Shown in pieces: positions 26,011 through 38,040 of a stretch of DNA of 64,000 bases (position 1 is the first letter of the stretch; every line of letters starts with the position of its first letter). A program made the position numbers and the translations under genes. The notes beneath the pieces are model-generated. The model was not told the origin of the DNA. It searched no databases and saw nothing but the letters and a program-made list of their open reading frames with translations. The stretch spans positions 372,001 through 436,000 of the forward strand of contig NW_027473349.1 in NCBI RefSeq assembly GCF_050947335.1. The letters are read 5' to 3'. Source of the DNA: Megachile rotundata. Taxonomy: Eukaryota; Arthropoda; Insecta; Hymenoptera; Megachilidae.

Positions 26011-27905
26011 ATTGTGTGATTGTGTGATTGTGTGATTGTGGTTGTGTGATTGTGATTGTGTGATTGTGATTGTGTGATTGTGATTGTGTGATTGTGATTG
26101 TGTGATTGTGATTGTGTGATTGTGTGATTGTGTGATTGAGTGATTGTGTGAGTGTGTGGTTGTGTGATTGTGTGATTGTGTGATTGTGTGGTTGTGTGAT
26201 TGTGTGATTGTGTGATTGTGTGATTGTGTGATTGTGTGATTGTGTGATTGTGTGATTGTGATTGTGTGATTGTGATTGTGTGATTGTGACTGTGTGATTG
26301 TGACTGTGTGATTTTGTGAGTGTGTGATTGTGTGATTGAGTGATTGTGTGCTTGTGTGATTGTGTGATTGTGTGATTGTGTGATTGTGTGATTGTGTGAT
26401 TGTGTGATTGTGTTATTGTGTGATTGTGTGATTGTGATTGTGTGATTGTGACTGTGTGATTGTGACTGTGTGATTGTGTGAGTGTGTGATTGTGTGAGTG
26501 TGTGATTGTGTGAGTGTGTGATTGTGTGATTGTGTGATTGTGTGATTGTGACTGTGTGATTGTGTGAGTGTGTGATTGTGTGATTGAGTGACTGTGTGCT
26601 TGTGTGATTGTGTGGTTGTGTGATTGTGTGATTGTGTGATTGTGTGATTGTGTGATTGTGTGATTGTGTGATTGTCTGATTGTGTGATTGTGTGATTGTG
26701 TGGTTGTGTGATTGTGTGATTGTGTGATTGTGTGGTTGTGTGATTGTGTGATTGTGTGATTGTGTGATTGTGTGATTGTGTGATTGTGTGATTGTGTGAT
26801 TGTGTGATTGTGTGATTGTGTGATTGTGTGATTGTGTGATTGTGTGATTGTGTGATTGTGTGATTGTGGTTGTGTGATTGTGATTGTGTGATTGTGATTG
26901 TGTGATTGTGATTGTGTGATTGTGATTGTGTGATTGTGATTGTGTGATTGTGATTGTGTGATTGTGTGATTGTGTGATTGAGTGATTGTGTGAGTGTGTG
27001 GTTGTGTGATTGTGTGATTGTGTGATTGTGTGGTTGTGTGATTGTGTGATTGTGTGATTGTGTGATTGTGTGATTGTGTGATTGTGTGATTGTGTGATTG
27101 TGGGATTGTGTGATTGTGTGATTGTGTGATTGTGACTGTGCGATTGTGTGAGTGTGTGATTGTGTGATTGAGTGATTGTGTGCTTGTGTGATTGTGTGGT
27201 TGTGTGATTGTGTGATTGTGTGGTTGTGTGATTGTGTGATTGTGTGATTGTGTGATTGTGTGATTGTGTGATTGTGTGATTGTGTGATTGTGTGATTGTG
27301 TGATTGTGTGACTGTGTGATTGTGTGATTGTGTGATTGTGCGATTGTGTGATTGTGCGATTGTGTAATTGTGATTGTGTGATTGTGATTGTGTGTACTGT
27401 GTGATTGTGTGATTGTGTGATTGTGTGATTGTGTGATTGTGTGATTGTGTGATTGTGTGATTGTGTGATTGTGTGATTGTGTGATTGTGTGATTGTGTGA
27501 TTGTGAGATTGTGTGATTGTGTGATTGTGTGATTGAGTGATTGTGTGACTGCGTGATTGTGTGACTGTGTGATTGTGTGACTGCGTGATTGTGTGACCGC
27601 GATTGTGTGACCGTGATTGTGTGACCGTGATTTTGTGACCGTGATTGTGTGACCGTGATTGTGTGATCGTGATTGTGTGATCGTGATTGTGTGATCGTGA
27701 TTGTGCAATCGTGATTGTGTGATTGCGTGATTGTGATTGTGTGATTGTGTGACTGTGTGATTGTGTGATTGTGTGATTGTGTGATTGTGTGATTGTGTGA
27801 TTGTGTGATTGTGTGATTGTGTGATTGTGTGATTGTGATTGTGTGATTGTGACTGTGTGATTTTGTGAGTGTGTGATTGTGTGATTGAGTGATTGTGTGA
27901 TTGTG
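26011..27905. repeat. Satellite mosaic holding cassette A13
   Basis: Two 6/8 blocks (26038-26110 and 26868-26960), GTCTGATTG at about 26675, GTAC at 27394 and cassette A13, ending at TTAA 27906. A GATTGTGGG variant lies near 27100. Confidence 0.85.
27547..27727. repeat. Cassette A13 (GATCG subtype)
   Basis: GTAC 153 bp upstream; TTAA 309 bp after the core. Confidence 0.92.
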
Positions 27906-29690
27906 TTAATGTGACTGTGTGATTGTGTGAGTGTGTGATTGTGTGATTGAGTGATTGTGTGGTTGTGTGATTGTGTGGTTGTGTGATTGTGTGATTGTGT
28001 GATTGTGTGATTGTGTGACTGTGTGATTGTGTGAGTGTGTGATTGTGTGATTGAGTGATTGTGTGGTTGTGTGATTGTGTGGTTGTGTGACTGTGTGATT
28101 GTGTGATTTTGTGATTGTGTGATTGTGTGATTGTGTGATTGTGGTTGTGTGATTGTGATTGTGTGATTGTGATAGTGTGATTGTGATTGTGTGATTGTGA
28201 TTGTGTGATTAGTGATTGTGTGATTGTGTGATTGTGTGATTGAGTGATTGTGTGAGTGTGTGGTTGTGTGATTGTGTGATTGTGTGATTGTGTGGTTGTG
28301 TGATTGTGTGATTGTGTGATTGTGTGATTGTGTGATTGTGTGGTTGTGTGATTGTGTGATTGTGTGATTAGGTGATTGTGTGATTGTGTGATTGTGACTG
28401 TGGGATTGTATGAGTGTGTGATTGTGTGATTGAGTGATTGTGTGCTTGTGTGATTGTGTGATTGTGTGACCGTGATTGTGTGACCGTGATTGTGTGACCG
28501 TGATTGTGTGGCCGTGATTGAGTGACCGTGATTGTGATTGCGTGATTGTGTGATTGTGTGATCGTGTGATCGTGTGACTGTGTGATCGTGTGATTGTGTG
28601 ATTGTGTGAGTGTGTGATTGTGTGATTGTGTGATTGTGTGATTGTGACTGTGTGATTGTGTGATTGAGTGATTGTGTGGTTGTGTGATTGTGTGGTTGTG
28701 TGATTGTGTGGTTGTGTGATTGTGTGATTGTGTGATTTTGTGATTGTGTGATTGTGTGATTGTGTGATTGTGTGATTGTGTGATTGTGTGATTGTGTGAT
28801 TGTGTGATTGTGGTTGTGTGATTGTGATTGTGCGATTGTGATTGTGTGATTGTGTCTGTGTGATTGTGTGAGTGTGTGATTGTGTGATTGTGTGATTGTG
28901 TGATTGTGTGAGTGTGTGATTGTGTGATTGTGTGATTGTGTGATTGTGTAATTGTGATTGTGCGATTGTGTGATTGTGTGATTGTGTGATTGTGTGATTG
29001 TGTGATTGTGTGATTGTGAGATAGTGTGATTGTGTGATGGGGTAATCGTGATTGTGTGATTGTGATTGTGTGATTGTGTGATTGTGTGATTGTGACTGTG
29101 TGATTGTGTGAGTGTGTGATTGTGTGATTGAGTGACTGTGTGCTTGTGTGATTGTGTGGTTGTGTGATTGTGTGATTGTGTGATTGTGTGATTGTGTGAT
29201 TGTGTGATTGTGTGATTGTGTGATTGTGTGATTGTGTGATTGTGTGATTGTGTGATTGTGTGATTGTGTGATTGTGTGATTGTGTGATTGTGTGATTGTG
29301 TGATTGTGTGATTGTGATTGTGTGATTGTGATTGTGTGATTGTGATTGTGTGATTGTGATTGTGTGATTGTGATTGTGTGATTGTGTGATTGTGTGATTG
29401 AGTGATTGTGTGAGTGTGTGGTTGTGTGATTGTGTGATTGTGTGATTGTGTGGTTGTGTGATTGTGTGATTGTGTGATTGTGTGATTGTGTGATTGTGTG
29501 ATTGTGTGATTGTGACTGTGCGATTGTGTGAGTGTGTGATTGTGTGATTGAGTGATTGTGTGCTTGTGTGATTGTGTGGTTGTGTGATTGTGTGATTGTG
29601 TGGTTGTGTGATTGTGTGATTGTGTGATTGTGTGATTGTGTGATTGTGTGATTGTGTGATTGTGTGATTGTGTGATTGTGTGACTCTGTG
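27906..29690. repeat. Segmental duplication D5, copy 2
   Basis: Copy of 24203-26010. Near 28203-28212 a unit is broken (GATTAGTGATTG), which is off the 6/8 rule, is not in copy 1 and shifts the offset by 1 bp. GGTTGTGTGACTG near 28082 is also private. Confidence 0.88.
28468..28591. repeat. Cassette B6
   Basis: D5 partner of B5, with the same upstream TTAA (27906). Confidence 0.9.
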
Positions 29691-31733
29691 ATTGTGTGAT
29701 TGTGTGATTGTGTGATTGTGTGATTGTGCGATTGTGTAATTGTGATTGTGTGATTGTGATTGTGTGTACTGTGTGATTGTGTGATTGTGTGATTGTGTGA
29801 TTGTGTGATTGTGTGATTGTGTGATTGTGTGATTGTGAGATTGTGTGATTGTGTGATTGTGTGATTGAGTGATTGTGTGACTCCGTGATTGTGTGACTGT
29901 GTGATTGTGTGACTGCGTGATTGTGTGACCTCGATTGTGTGACCGTGATTGTGTGACCGTGATTTTGTGACCGTGATTGTGTGACCGTGATTGTGTCATC
30001 GTGATTGTGTGATCGTGATTGTGTGATCGTGATTGTGCAATCGTGATTGTGTGATTGCGTGATTGTGATTGTGTGATTGTGTGACTGTGTGATTGTGTGA
30101 TTGTGTGATTGTGTGATTGTGTGATTGTGTGATTGTGTGATTGTGTGATTGTGTGATTGTGATTGTGTGATTGTGATTGTGTGATTGTGACTGTGTGATT
30201 GTGACTGTGTGATTTTGTGAGTGTGTGATTGTGTGATTGAGTGATTGTGTGCTTGTGTGATTGTGTGATTGTGTGATTGTGTGATTGTGTGATTGTGTGA
30301 TTGTGTGATTGTGTGATTGTGTTATTGTGTGATTGTGTGATTGTGATTGTGTGATTGTGATTGTGTGATTGTGACTGTGTGATTGTGACTGTGTGATTGT
30401 GTGAGTGTGTGATTGTGTGATTGAGTGATTGTGTGCTTGTGTGATTGTGTGGTTGTGTGATTGTGTGATTGTGTGATTAGGTGATTGTGTGATTGTGTGA
30501 TTGTGTGATTGTGTGATTGTGTGATTGTGTGATTGTGTGATTGTGTGATTGTGTGATTGTGGTTGTGTGATTGTGATTGTGCGATTGTGATTGTGTGATT
30601 GTGTCTGTGTGATTGTGTGAGTGTGTGATTGTGTGATTGTGTGATTGTGTGATTGTGTGAGTGTGTGATTGTGTGATTGTGTGATTGTGTGATTGTGTAA
30701 TTGTGATTGTGCGATTGTGTGATTGTGTGATTGTGTGATTGTGTGATTGTGTGATTGTGTGATTGTGAGATAGTGTGATTGTGTGATGGTGTAATCGTGA
30801 TTGTGTGATTGTGATTGTGTGATTGTGTGATTGTGTGATTGTGACTGTGTGATTGTGTGAGTGTGTGATTGTGTGATTGAGTGACTGTGTGCTTGTGTGA
30901 TTGTGTGGTTGTGTGATTGTGTGATTGTGTGATTGTGTGATTGTGTGATTGTGTGATTGTGTGATTGTGTGATTGTGTGATTGTGTGATTGTGTGATTGT
31001 GTGATTGTGTGATTGTGTGATTGTGTGATTGTGTGATTGTGTGATTGTGTGATTGTGTGATTGTGGTTGTGTGATTGTGATTGTGTGATTGTGATTGTGT
31101 GATTGTGATTGTGTGATTGTGATTGTGTGATTGTGATTGTGTGATTGAGTGATTGTGTGAGTGTGTGGTTGTGTGATTGTGTGATTGTGTGATTGTGTGG
31201 TTGTGTGATTGTGTGATTGTGTGATTGTGTGATTGTGTGATTGTGTGATTGTGTGATTGTGTGATTGTGTGATTGTGTGATTGTGACTGTGCGATTGTGT
31301 GAGTGTGTGATTGTGTGATTGAGTGATTGTGTGCTTGTGTGATTGTGTGGTTGTGTGATTGTGTGATTGTGTGGTTGTGTGATTGTGTGATTGTGTGATT
31401 GTGTGATTGTGTGATTGTGTGATTGTGTGATTGTGTGATTGTGTGACTCTGTGATTGTGTGATTGTGTGATTGTGTGATTGTGTGATTGTGCGATTGTGT
31501 AATTGTGATTGTGTGATTGTGATTGTGTGTACTGTGTGATTGTGTGATTGTGTGATTGTGTGATTGTGTGATTGTGTGATTGTGTGATTGTGTGATTGTG
31601 TGATTGTGAGATTGTGATTGTGTGATTGTGACTGTGTGATTGTGACTGTGTGATTGTGTGAGTGTGTGATTGTGTGATTGAGTGATTGTGTGCTTGTGTG
31701 ATTGTGTGGTTGTGTGATTGTGTGATTGTGTGA
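29691..31733. repeat. Satellite mosaic holding cassette A14
   Basis: GTAC at 29766, cassette A14, then the GTGTCTGTG and GAGATAG/GATGGTGTAATCG modules (30602-30800), a 6/8 block (31065-31140) and GTAC at 31529. Confidence 0.85.
29879..30059. repeat. Cassette A14 (CATCG subtype)
   Basis: Carries GACTCCG and GACCTCG, so it is the only copy without CGCG at the core. GTAC 113 bp upstream. Confidence 0.92.
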
Positions 31734-33011
31734 TTAGGTGATTGTGTGATTGTGTGATTGTGTGATTGTGTGATTGTGTGATTGTGTGATTGTGTGATTG
31801 TGTGATTGTGTGATTGTGGTTGTGTGATTGTGATTGTGCGATTGTGATTGTGTGATTGTGTCTGTGTGATTGTGTGAGTGTGTGATTGTGTGATTGTGTG
31901 ATTGTGTGATTGTGTGAGTGTGTGATTGTGTGATTGTGTGATTGTGTGATTGTGTAATTGTGATTGTGCGATTGTGTGATTGTGTGATTGTGTGATTGTG
32001 TGATTGTGTGATTGTGTGATTGTGAGATAGTGTGATTGTGTGATGGTGTAATCGTGATTGTGTGATTGTGATTGTGTGATTGTGTGATTGTGTGATTGTG
32101 ACTGTGTGATTGTGTGAGTGTGTGATTGTGTGATTGAGTGACTGTGTGCTTGTGTGATTGTGTGGTTGTGTGATTGTGTGATTGTGTGATTGTGTGATTG
32201 TGTGATTGTGTGATTGTGTGATTGTGTGATTGTGTGATTGTGTGATTGTGTGATTGTGTGATTGTGTGATTGTGTGATTGTGTGATTGTGTGATTGTGTG
32301 ATTGTGGTTGTGTGATTGTGATTGTGTGATTGTGATTGTGTGATTGTGATTGTGTGATTGTGATTGTGTGATTGTGATTGTGTGATTGTGTGATTGTGTG
32401 ATTGAGTGATTGTGTGAGTGTGTGGTTGTGTGATTGTGTGATTGTGTGATTGTGTGGTTGTGTGATTGTGTGATTGTGTGATTGTGTGATTGTGTGATTG
32501 TGTGATTGTGTGATTGTGTGATTGTGTGATTGTGTGATTGTGACTGTGCGATTGTGTGAGTGTGTGATTGTGTGATTGAGTGATTGTGTGCTTGTGTGAT
32601 TGTGTGGTTGTGTGATTGTGTGATTGTGTGGTTGTGTGATTGTGTGATTGTGTGATTGTGTGATTGTGTGATTGTGTGATTGTGTGATTGTGTGATTGTG
32701 TGACTCTGTGATTGTGTGATTGTGTGATTGTGTGATTGTGTGATTGTGCGATTGTGTAATTGTGATTGTGTGATTGTGATTGTGTGTACTGTGTGATTGT
32801 GTGATTGTGTGATTGTGTGATTGTGTGATTGTGTGATTGTGTGATTGTGTGATTGTGTGATTGTGAGATTGTGTGATTGTGTGATTGTGTGATTGAGTGA
32901 TTGTGTGACTGCGTGATTGTGTGACTGCGTGATTGTGTGACCGCGATTGTGTGACCGTGATTGTGTGACCGTGATTTTGTGACCGTGATTGTGTGACTGT
33001 GATTGTGTCAT
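31734..33011. repeat. Segmental duplication D6, copy 1 (about 4.46-kb offset)
   Basis: Matches 36188-37483. Both run from a TTAGG variant to the CATCG of a shortened cassette A (A15, A18) that lacks the middle GACTGTG unit and has GACTGTG just before CATCG. The offset moves from 4,454 to 4,472 along the segment. Confidence 0.85.
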
Positions 33012-33071
33012 CGTGATTGTGTGATCGTGATTGTGTGATCGTGATTGTGCAATCGTGATTGTGTGATTGCG
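32907..33071. repeat. Cassette A15 (CATCG subtype, short 5' end)
   Basis: Lacks the middle GACTGTG unit and has GACTGTG instead of GACCGTG just before CATCG. GTAC 121 bp upstream. Confidence 0.92.
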
Positions 33072-33584
33072 TGATTGTGATTGTGTGATTGTGTGACTGT
33101 GTGATTGTGTGATTGTGTGATTGTGTGATTGTGTGATTGTGTGATTGTGTGATTGTGTGATTGTGTGATTGTGTGATTGTGTGATTGTGTGATTGTGTGA
33201 TTGTGTGATTGTGTGATTGTGTGATTGTGATTGTGTGATTGTGATTGTGTGATTGTGACTGTGTGATTGTGACTGAGTGATTTTGTGAGTGTGTGATTGT
33301 GTGATTGAGTGATTGTGTGCTTGTGTGATTGTGTGATTGTGTGATTGTGTGATTGTGTGATTGTGTGATTGTGTGATTGTGTTATTGTGTGATTGTGTGA
33401 TTGTGATTGTGTGATTGTGATTGTGTGATTGTGACTGTGTGATTGTGACTGTGTGATTGTGTGAGTGTGTGATTGTGTGAGTGTGTGATTGTGTGATTGT
33501 GTGATTGTGTGATTGTGACTGTGTGATTGTGTGAGTGTGTGATTGTGTGATTGAGTGACTGTGTGCTTGTGTGATTGTGTGGTT
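33012..33584. repeat. Satellite linker after cassette A15
   Basis: Tail of cassette A15 and the usual 3' flank (GACTGTG, a private GACTGAG near 33270, GATTTTG, GAGTG, GCTTG, GTTATTG). Confidence 0.8.
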
Positions 33585-34420
33585 GTGTGATTGTGTGATT
33601 GTGTGATTGTGTGATTGTGTGATTGTGTGATTGTGTGATTGTGTGATTGTGTGATTGTGTGATTGTGTGATTGTGTGATTGTGTGATTGTGTGATTGTGT
33701 GATTGTGTGATTGTGTGATTGTGTGATTGTGTGATTGTGTGATTGTGTGATTGTGTGATTGTGTGATTGTGTGATTGTGTGATTGTGTGATTGTGTGATT
33801 GTGTGATTGTGTGATTGTGTGATTGTGTGATTGTGGTTGTGTGATTGTGATTGTGTGATTGTGATTGTGTGATTGTGATTGTGTGATTGTGATTGTGTGA
33901 TTGTGATTGTGTGATTGTGATTGTGTGATTGTGTGATTGTGTGATTGAGTGATTGTGTGAGTGTGTGGTTGTGTGATTGTGTGATTGTGTGATTGTGTGG
34001 TTGTGTGATTGTGTGATTGTGTGATTGTGTGATTGTGTGATTGTGTGATTGTGTGATTGTGTGATTGTGTGATTGTGTGATTGTGTGATTGTGTGATTGT
34101 GTGATTGTGTGATTGCGACTGTGCGATTGTGTGAGTGTGTGATTGTGTGATTGAGTGATTGTGTGCTTGTGTGATTGTGTGGTTGTGTGATTGTGTGATT
34201 GTGTGGTTGTGTGATTGTGTGATTGTGTGATTGTGTGATTGTGTGATTGTGTGATTGTGTGATTGTGTGATTGTGTGATTGTGTGACTGTGTGATTGTGT
34301 GATTGTGTGATTGTGTGATTGTGTGATTGTGTGATTGTGTGATTGTGTGATTGTGTGATTGTGTGATTGTGTGATTGTGAGATTGTGTGATTGTGTGATT
34401 GTGTGATTGAGTGATTGTGT

Positions 34421-34601
34421 GACTGCGTGATTGTGTGACTGTGTGATTGTGTGACTGCGTGATTGTGTGACCGCGATTGTGTGACCGTGATTGTGTGACC
34501 GTGATTTTGTGACCGTGATTGTGTGACCGTGATTGTGTGATCGTGATTGTGTGATCGTGATTGTGTGATCGTGATTGTGCAATCGTGATTGTGTGATTGC
34601 G
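34421..34601. repeat. Cassette A16 (GATCG subtype)
   Basis: First member of the 396-bp tandem pair. No TTAA before the next cassette. Confidence 0.92.
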
Positions 34602-34816
34602 TGATTGTGATTGTGTGATTGTGTGACTGTGTGATTGTGTGATTGTGTGATTGTGTGATTGTGTGATTGTGTGATTGTGTGACTGTGTGATTGTGTGATT
34701 GTGTGATTGTGTGATTGTGTGATTGTGTGATTGTGTGATTGTGTGATTGTGTGATTGTGTGATTGTGTGATTGTGAGATTGTGTGATTGTGTGATTGTGT
34801 GATTGAGTGATTGTGT

Positions 34817-34997
34817 GACTGCGTGATTGTGTGACTGTGTGATTGTGTGACTGCGTGATTGTGTGACCGCGATTGTGTGACCGTGATTGTGTGACCGTGA
34901 TTTTGTGACCGTGATTGTGTGACCGTGATTGTGTGATCGTGATTGTGTGATCGTGATTGTGTGATCGTGATTGTGCAATCGTGATTGTGTGATTGCG
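34817..34997. repeat. Cassette A17 (GATCG subtype)
   Basis: Second member of the 396-bp pair; TTAA 329 bp after the core. Confidence 0.92.
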
Positions 34998-35943
34998 TGA
35001 TTGTGATTGTGTGATTGTGTGACTGTGTGATTGTGTGATTGTGTGATTGTGTGATTGTGTGATTGTGTGATTGTGTGATTGTGTGATTGTGTGATTGTGA
35101 TTGTGTGATTGTGATTGTGTGATTGTGACTGTGTGATTGTGACTGTGTGATTTTGTGAGTGTGTGATTGTGTGATTGAGTGATTGTGTGATTGTGTTAAT
35201 GTGACTGTGTGATTGTGTGAGTGTGTGATTGTGTGATTGAGTGATTGTGTGGTTGTGTGATTGTGTGGTTGTGTGATTGTGTGATTGTGTGATTGTGTGA
35301 TTGTGTGACTGTGTGATTGTGTGAGTGTGTGATTGTGTGATTGAGTGATTGTGTGGTTGTGTGATTGTGTGGTTGTGTGATTGTGTGGTTGTGTGATTGT
35401 GTGATTGTGTGATTTTGTGATTGTGTGATTGTGTGATTGTGTGATTGTGGTTGTGTGATTGTGATTGTGTGATTGTGATTGTGTGATTGTGATTGTGTGA
35501 TTGTGATTGTGTGATTGTGATTGTGTGATTGTGTGATTGTGTGATTGAGTGATTGTGTGAGTGTGTGGTTGTGTGATTGTGTGATTGTGTGATTGTGTGG
35601 TTGTGTGATTGTGTGATTGTGTGATTGTGTGATTGTGTGATTGTGTGATTGTGTGATTGTGTGATTGTGTGACTGTGACTGTATGATTGTGTGAGTGTGT
35701 GATTGTGTGATTGAGTGATTGTGTGCTTGTGTGATTGTGTGGTTGTGTGATTGTGTGATTGTGTGGTTGTGTGATTGTGTGATTGTGTGATTGTGTGATT
35801 GTGTGATTGTGTGATTGTGTGATTGTGTGATTGTGTGATTGTGTGACTCTGTGATTGTGTGATTGTGTGATTGTGTGATTGTGTGATTGTGTGATTGTGC
35901 GATTGTGTAATTGTGATTGTGTGATTGTGATTGTGTGTACTGT

Positions 35944-36187
35944 GTGATTGTGTGATTGAGTGATTGTGTGCTTGTGTGATTGTGTGATTGTGTGATTGTG
36001 TGATTGTGTGATTGTGTGATTGTGTGATTGTGTTATTGTGTGATTGTGTGATTGTGATTGTGTGATTGTGATTGTGTGATTGTGACTGTGTGATTGTGAC
36101 TGTGTGATTGTGTGAGTGTGTGATTGTGTGATTGAGTGATTGTGTGCTTGTGTGATTGTGTGGTTGTGTGATTGTGTGATTGTGTGA
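35944..36187. repeat. Satellite linker
   Basis: After GTAC at 35937 the sequence switches straight to the GATTGAG, GCTTG, GTTATTG flank normally found 3' of a cassette A. This looks like a junction that skipped the cassette. Confidence 0.7.
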
Positions 36188-37483
36188 TTAGGTGATTGTG
36201 TGATTGTGTGATTGTGTGATTGTGTGATTGTGTGATTGTGTGATTGTGTGATTGTGTGATTGTGTGATTGTGTGATTGTGTTTGTGTGATTGTGATTGTG
36301 CGATTGTGATTGTGTGATTGTGTCTGTGTGATTGTGTGAGTGTGTGATTGTGTGATTGTGTGATTGTGTGATTGTGTGAGTGTGTGATTGTGTGATTGTG
36401 TGATTGTGTGATTGTGTAATTGTGATTGTGCGATTGTGTGATTGTGTGATTGTGTGATTGTGTGATTGTGTGATTGTGTGATTGTGAGATAGTGTGATTG
36501 TGTGATGGTGTAATCGTGATTGTGTGATTGTGATTGTGTGATTGTGTGATTGTGTGATTGTGACTGTGTGATTGTGTGAGTGTGTGATTGTGTGATTGAG
36601 TGACTGTGTGCTTGTGTGATTGTGTGGTTGTGTGATTGTGTGATTGTGTGATTGTGTGATTGTGTGATTGTGTGATTGTGTGATTGTGTGATTGTGTGAT
36701 TGTGTGATTGTGTGATTGTGTGATTGTGTGATTGTGTGATTGTGTGATTGTGTGATTGTGTGATTGTGTGATTGTGTGATTGTGGTTGTGTGATTGTGAT
36801 TGTGTGATTGTGATTGTGTGATTGTGATTGTGTGATTGTGATTGTGTGATTGTGTGATTGTGTGATTGAGTGATTGTGTGAGTGTGTGGTTGTGTGATTG
36901 TGTGATTGTGTGATTGTGTGGTTGTGTGATTGTGTGATTGTGTGATTGTGTGATTGTGTGATTGTGTGATTGTGTGATTGTGTGATTGTGTGATTGTGTG
37001 ATTGTGACTGTGCGATTGTGTGAGTGTGTGATTGTGTGATTGAGTGATTGTGTGCTTGTGTGATTGTGTGGTTGTGTGATTGTGTGATTGTGTGGTTGTG
37101 TGATTGTGTGATTGTGTGATTGTGTGATTGTGTGATTGTGTGATTGTGTGATTGTGTGATTGTGTGATTGTGTGACTCTGTGATTGTGTGATTGTGTGAT
37201 TGTGTGATTGTGTGATTGTGCGATTGTGTAATTGTGATTGTGTGATTGTGATTGTGTGTACTGTGTGATTGTGTGATTGTGTGATTGTGTGATTGTGTGA
37301 TTGTGTGATTGTGTGATTGTGTGATTGTGTGATTGTGAGATTGTGTGATTGTGTGATTGTGTGATTGAGTGATTGTGTGACTGCGTGATTGTGTGACTGC
37401 GTGATTGTGTGACCGCGATTGTGTGACCGTGATTGTGTGACCGTGATTTTGTGACCGTGATTGTGTGACTGTGATTGTGTCAT
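36188..37483. repeat. Segmental duplication D6, copy 2
   Basis: Copy of 31734-33011. It has a private GTTTG in place of GGTTG near 36279. Contains GTAC at 37258 and most of cassette A18. Confidence 0.85.
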
Positions 37484-37543
37484 CGTGATTGTGTGATCGT
37501 GATTGTGTGATCGTGATTGTGCAATCGTGATTGTGTGATTGCG
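37379..37543. repeat. Cassette A18 (CATCG subtype, short 5' end)
   Basis: Same missing unit and GACTGTG substitution as A15. GTAC 121 bp upstream. Confidence 0.92.
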
Positions 37544-38040
37544 TGATTGTGATTGTGTGATTGTGTGATTGTGTGATTGTGTGATTGTGTGATTGTGTGA
37601 TTGTGTGATTGTGTGATTGTGTGATTGTGTGATTGTGTGATTGTGTGATTGTGTGATTGTGTGATTGTGTGATTGTGATTGTGTGATTGTGATTGTGTGA
37701 TTGTGACTGTGTGATTGTGACTGTGTGATTTTGTGAGTGTGTGATTGTGTGATTGAGTGATTGTGTGCTTGTGTGATTGTGTGATTGTGTGATTGTGTGA
37801 TTGTGTGATTGTGTGATTGTGTGATTGTGTTATTGTGTGATTGTGTGATTGTGACTGTGTGATTGTGACTGTGTGATTGTGTGAGTGTGTGATTGTGTGA
37901 GTGTGTGATTGTGTGATTGTGTGATTGTGTGATTGTGACTGTGTGATTGTGTGAGTGTGTGATTGTGTGATTGAGTGACTGTGTGCTTGTGTGATTGTGT
38001 GGTTGTGTGATTGTGTGATTGTGTGATTGTGTGATTGTGT
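37484..38040. repeat. Satellite linker after cassette A18
   Basis: Tail of A18 (the GATTGTGCAATC dyad and GATTGCG), then GATTTTG, GAGTG, GCTTG and GTTATTG, ending at GTCATTG, which opens block H1. Confidence 0.8.

Larger units (their letters stand above)
34285..35076. repeat. 396-bp direct tandem duplication carrying cassettes A16 and A17
   Basis: 34285-34680 and 34681-35076 are adjacent copies. GACTGTG recurs at 34285 and 34681 and again at 34625 and 35021. The GACCGCG cores lie 396 bp apart. I saw no difference between the two cassettes. Confidence 0.88.
33585..35943. repeat. Higher-order block H, copy 0 (partial)
   Basis: Shares two private variants with the three full H blocks: GATTGCGACTGTGCG (34111, matching about 38521, 44483, 47664) and GACTGTGACTGTATG (35671, matching about 39757, 45718, 48900). 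It starts with about 248 bp of perfect 8-bp units, the longest uninterrupted run I saw. It lacks the GTAC module before its cassette A, carries the 396-bp tandem duplication, and breaks off at GTAC 35937. Confidence 0.8.
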
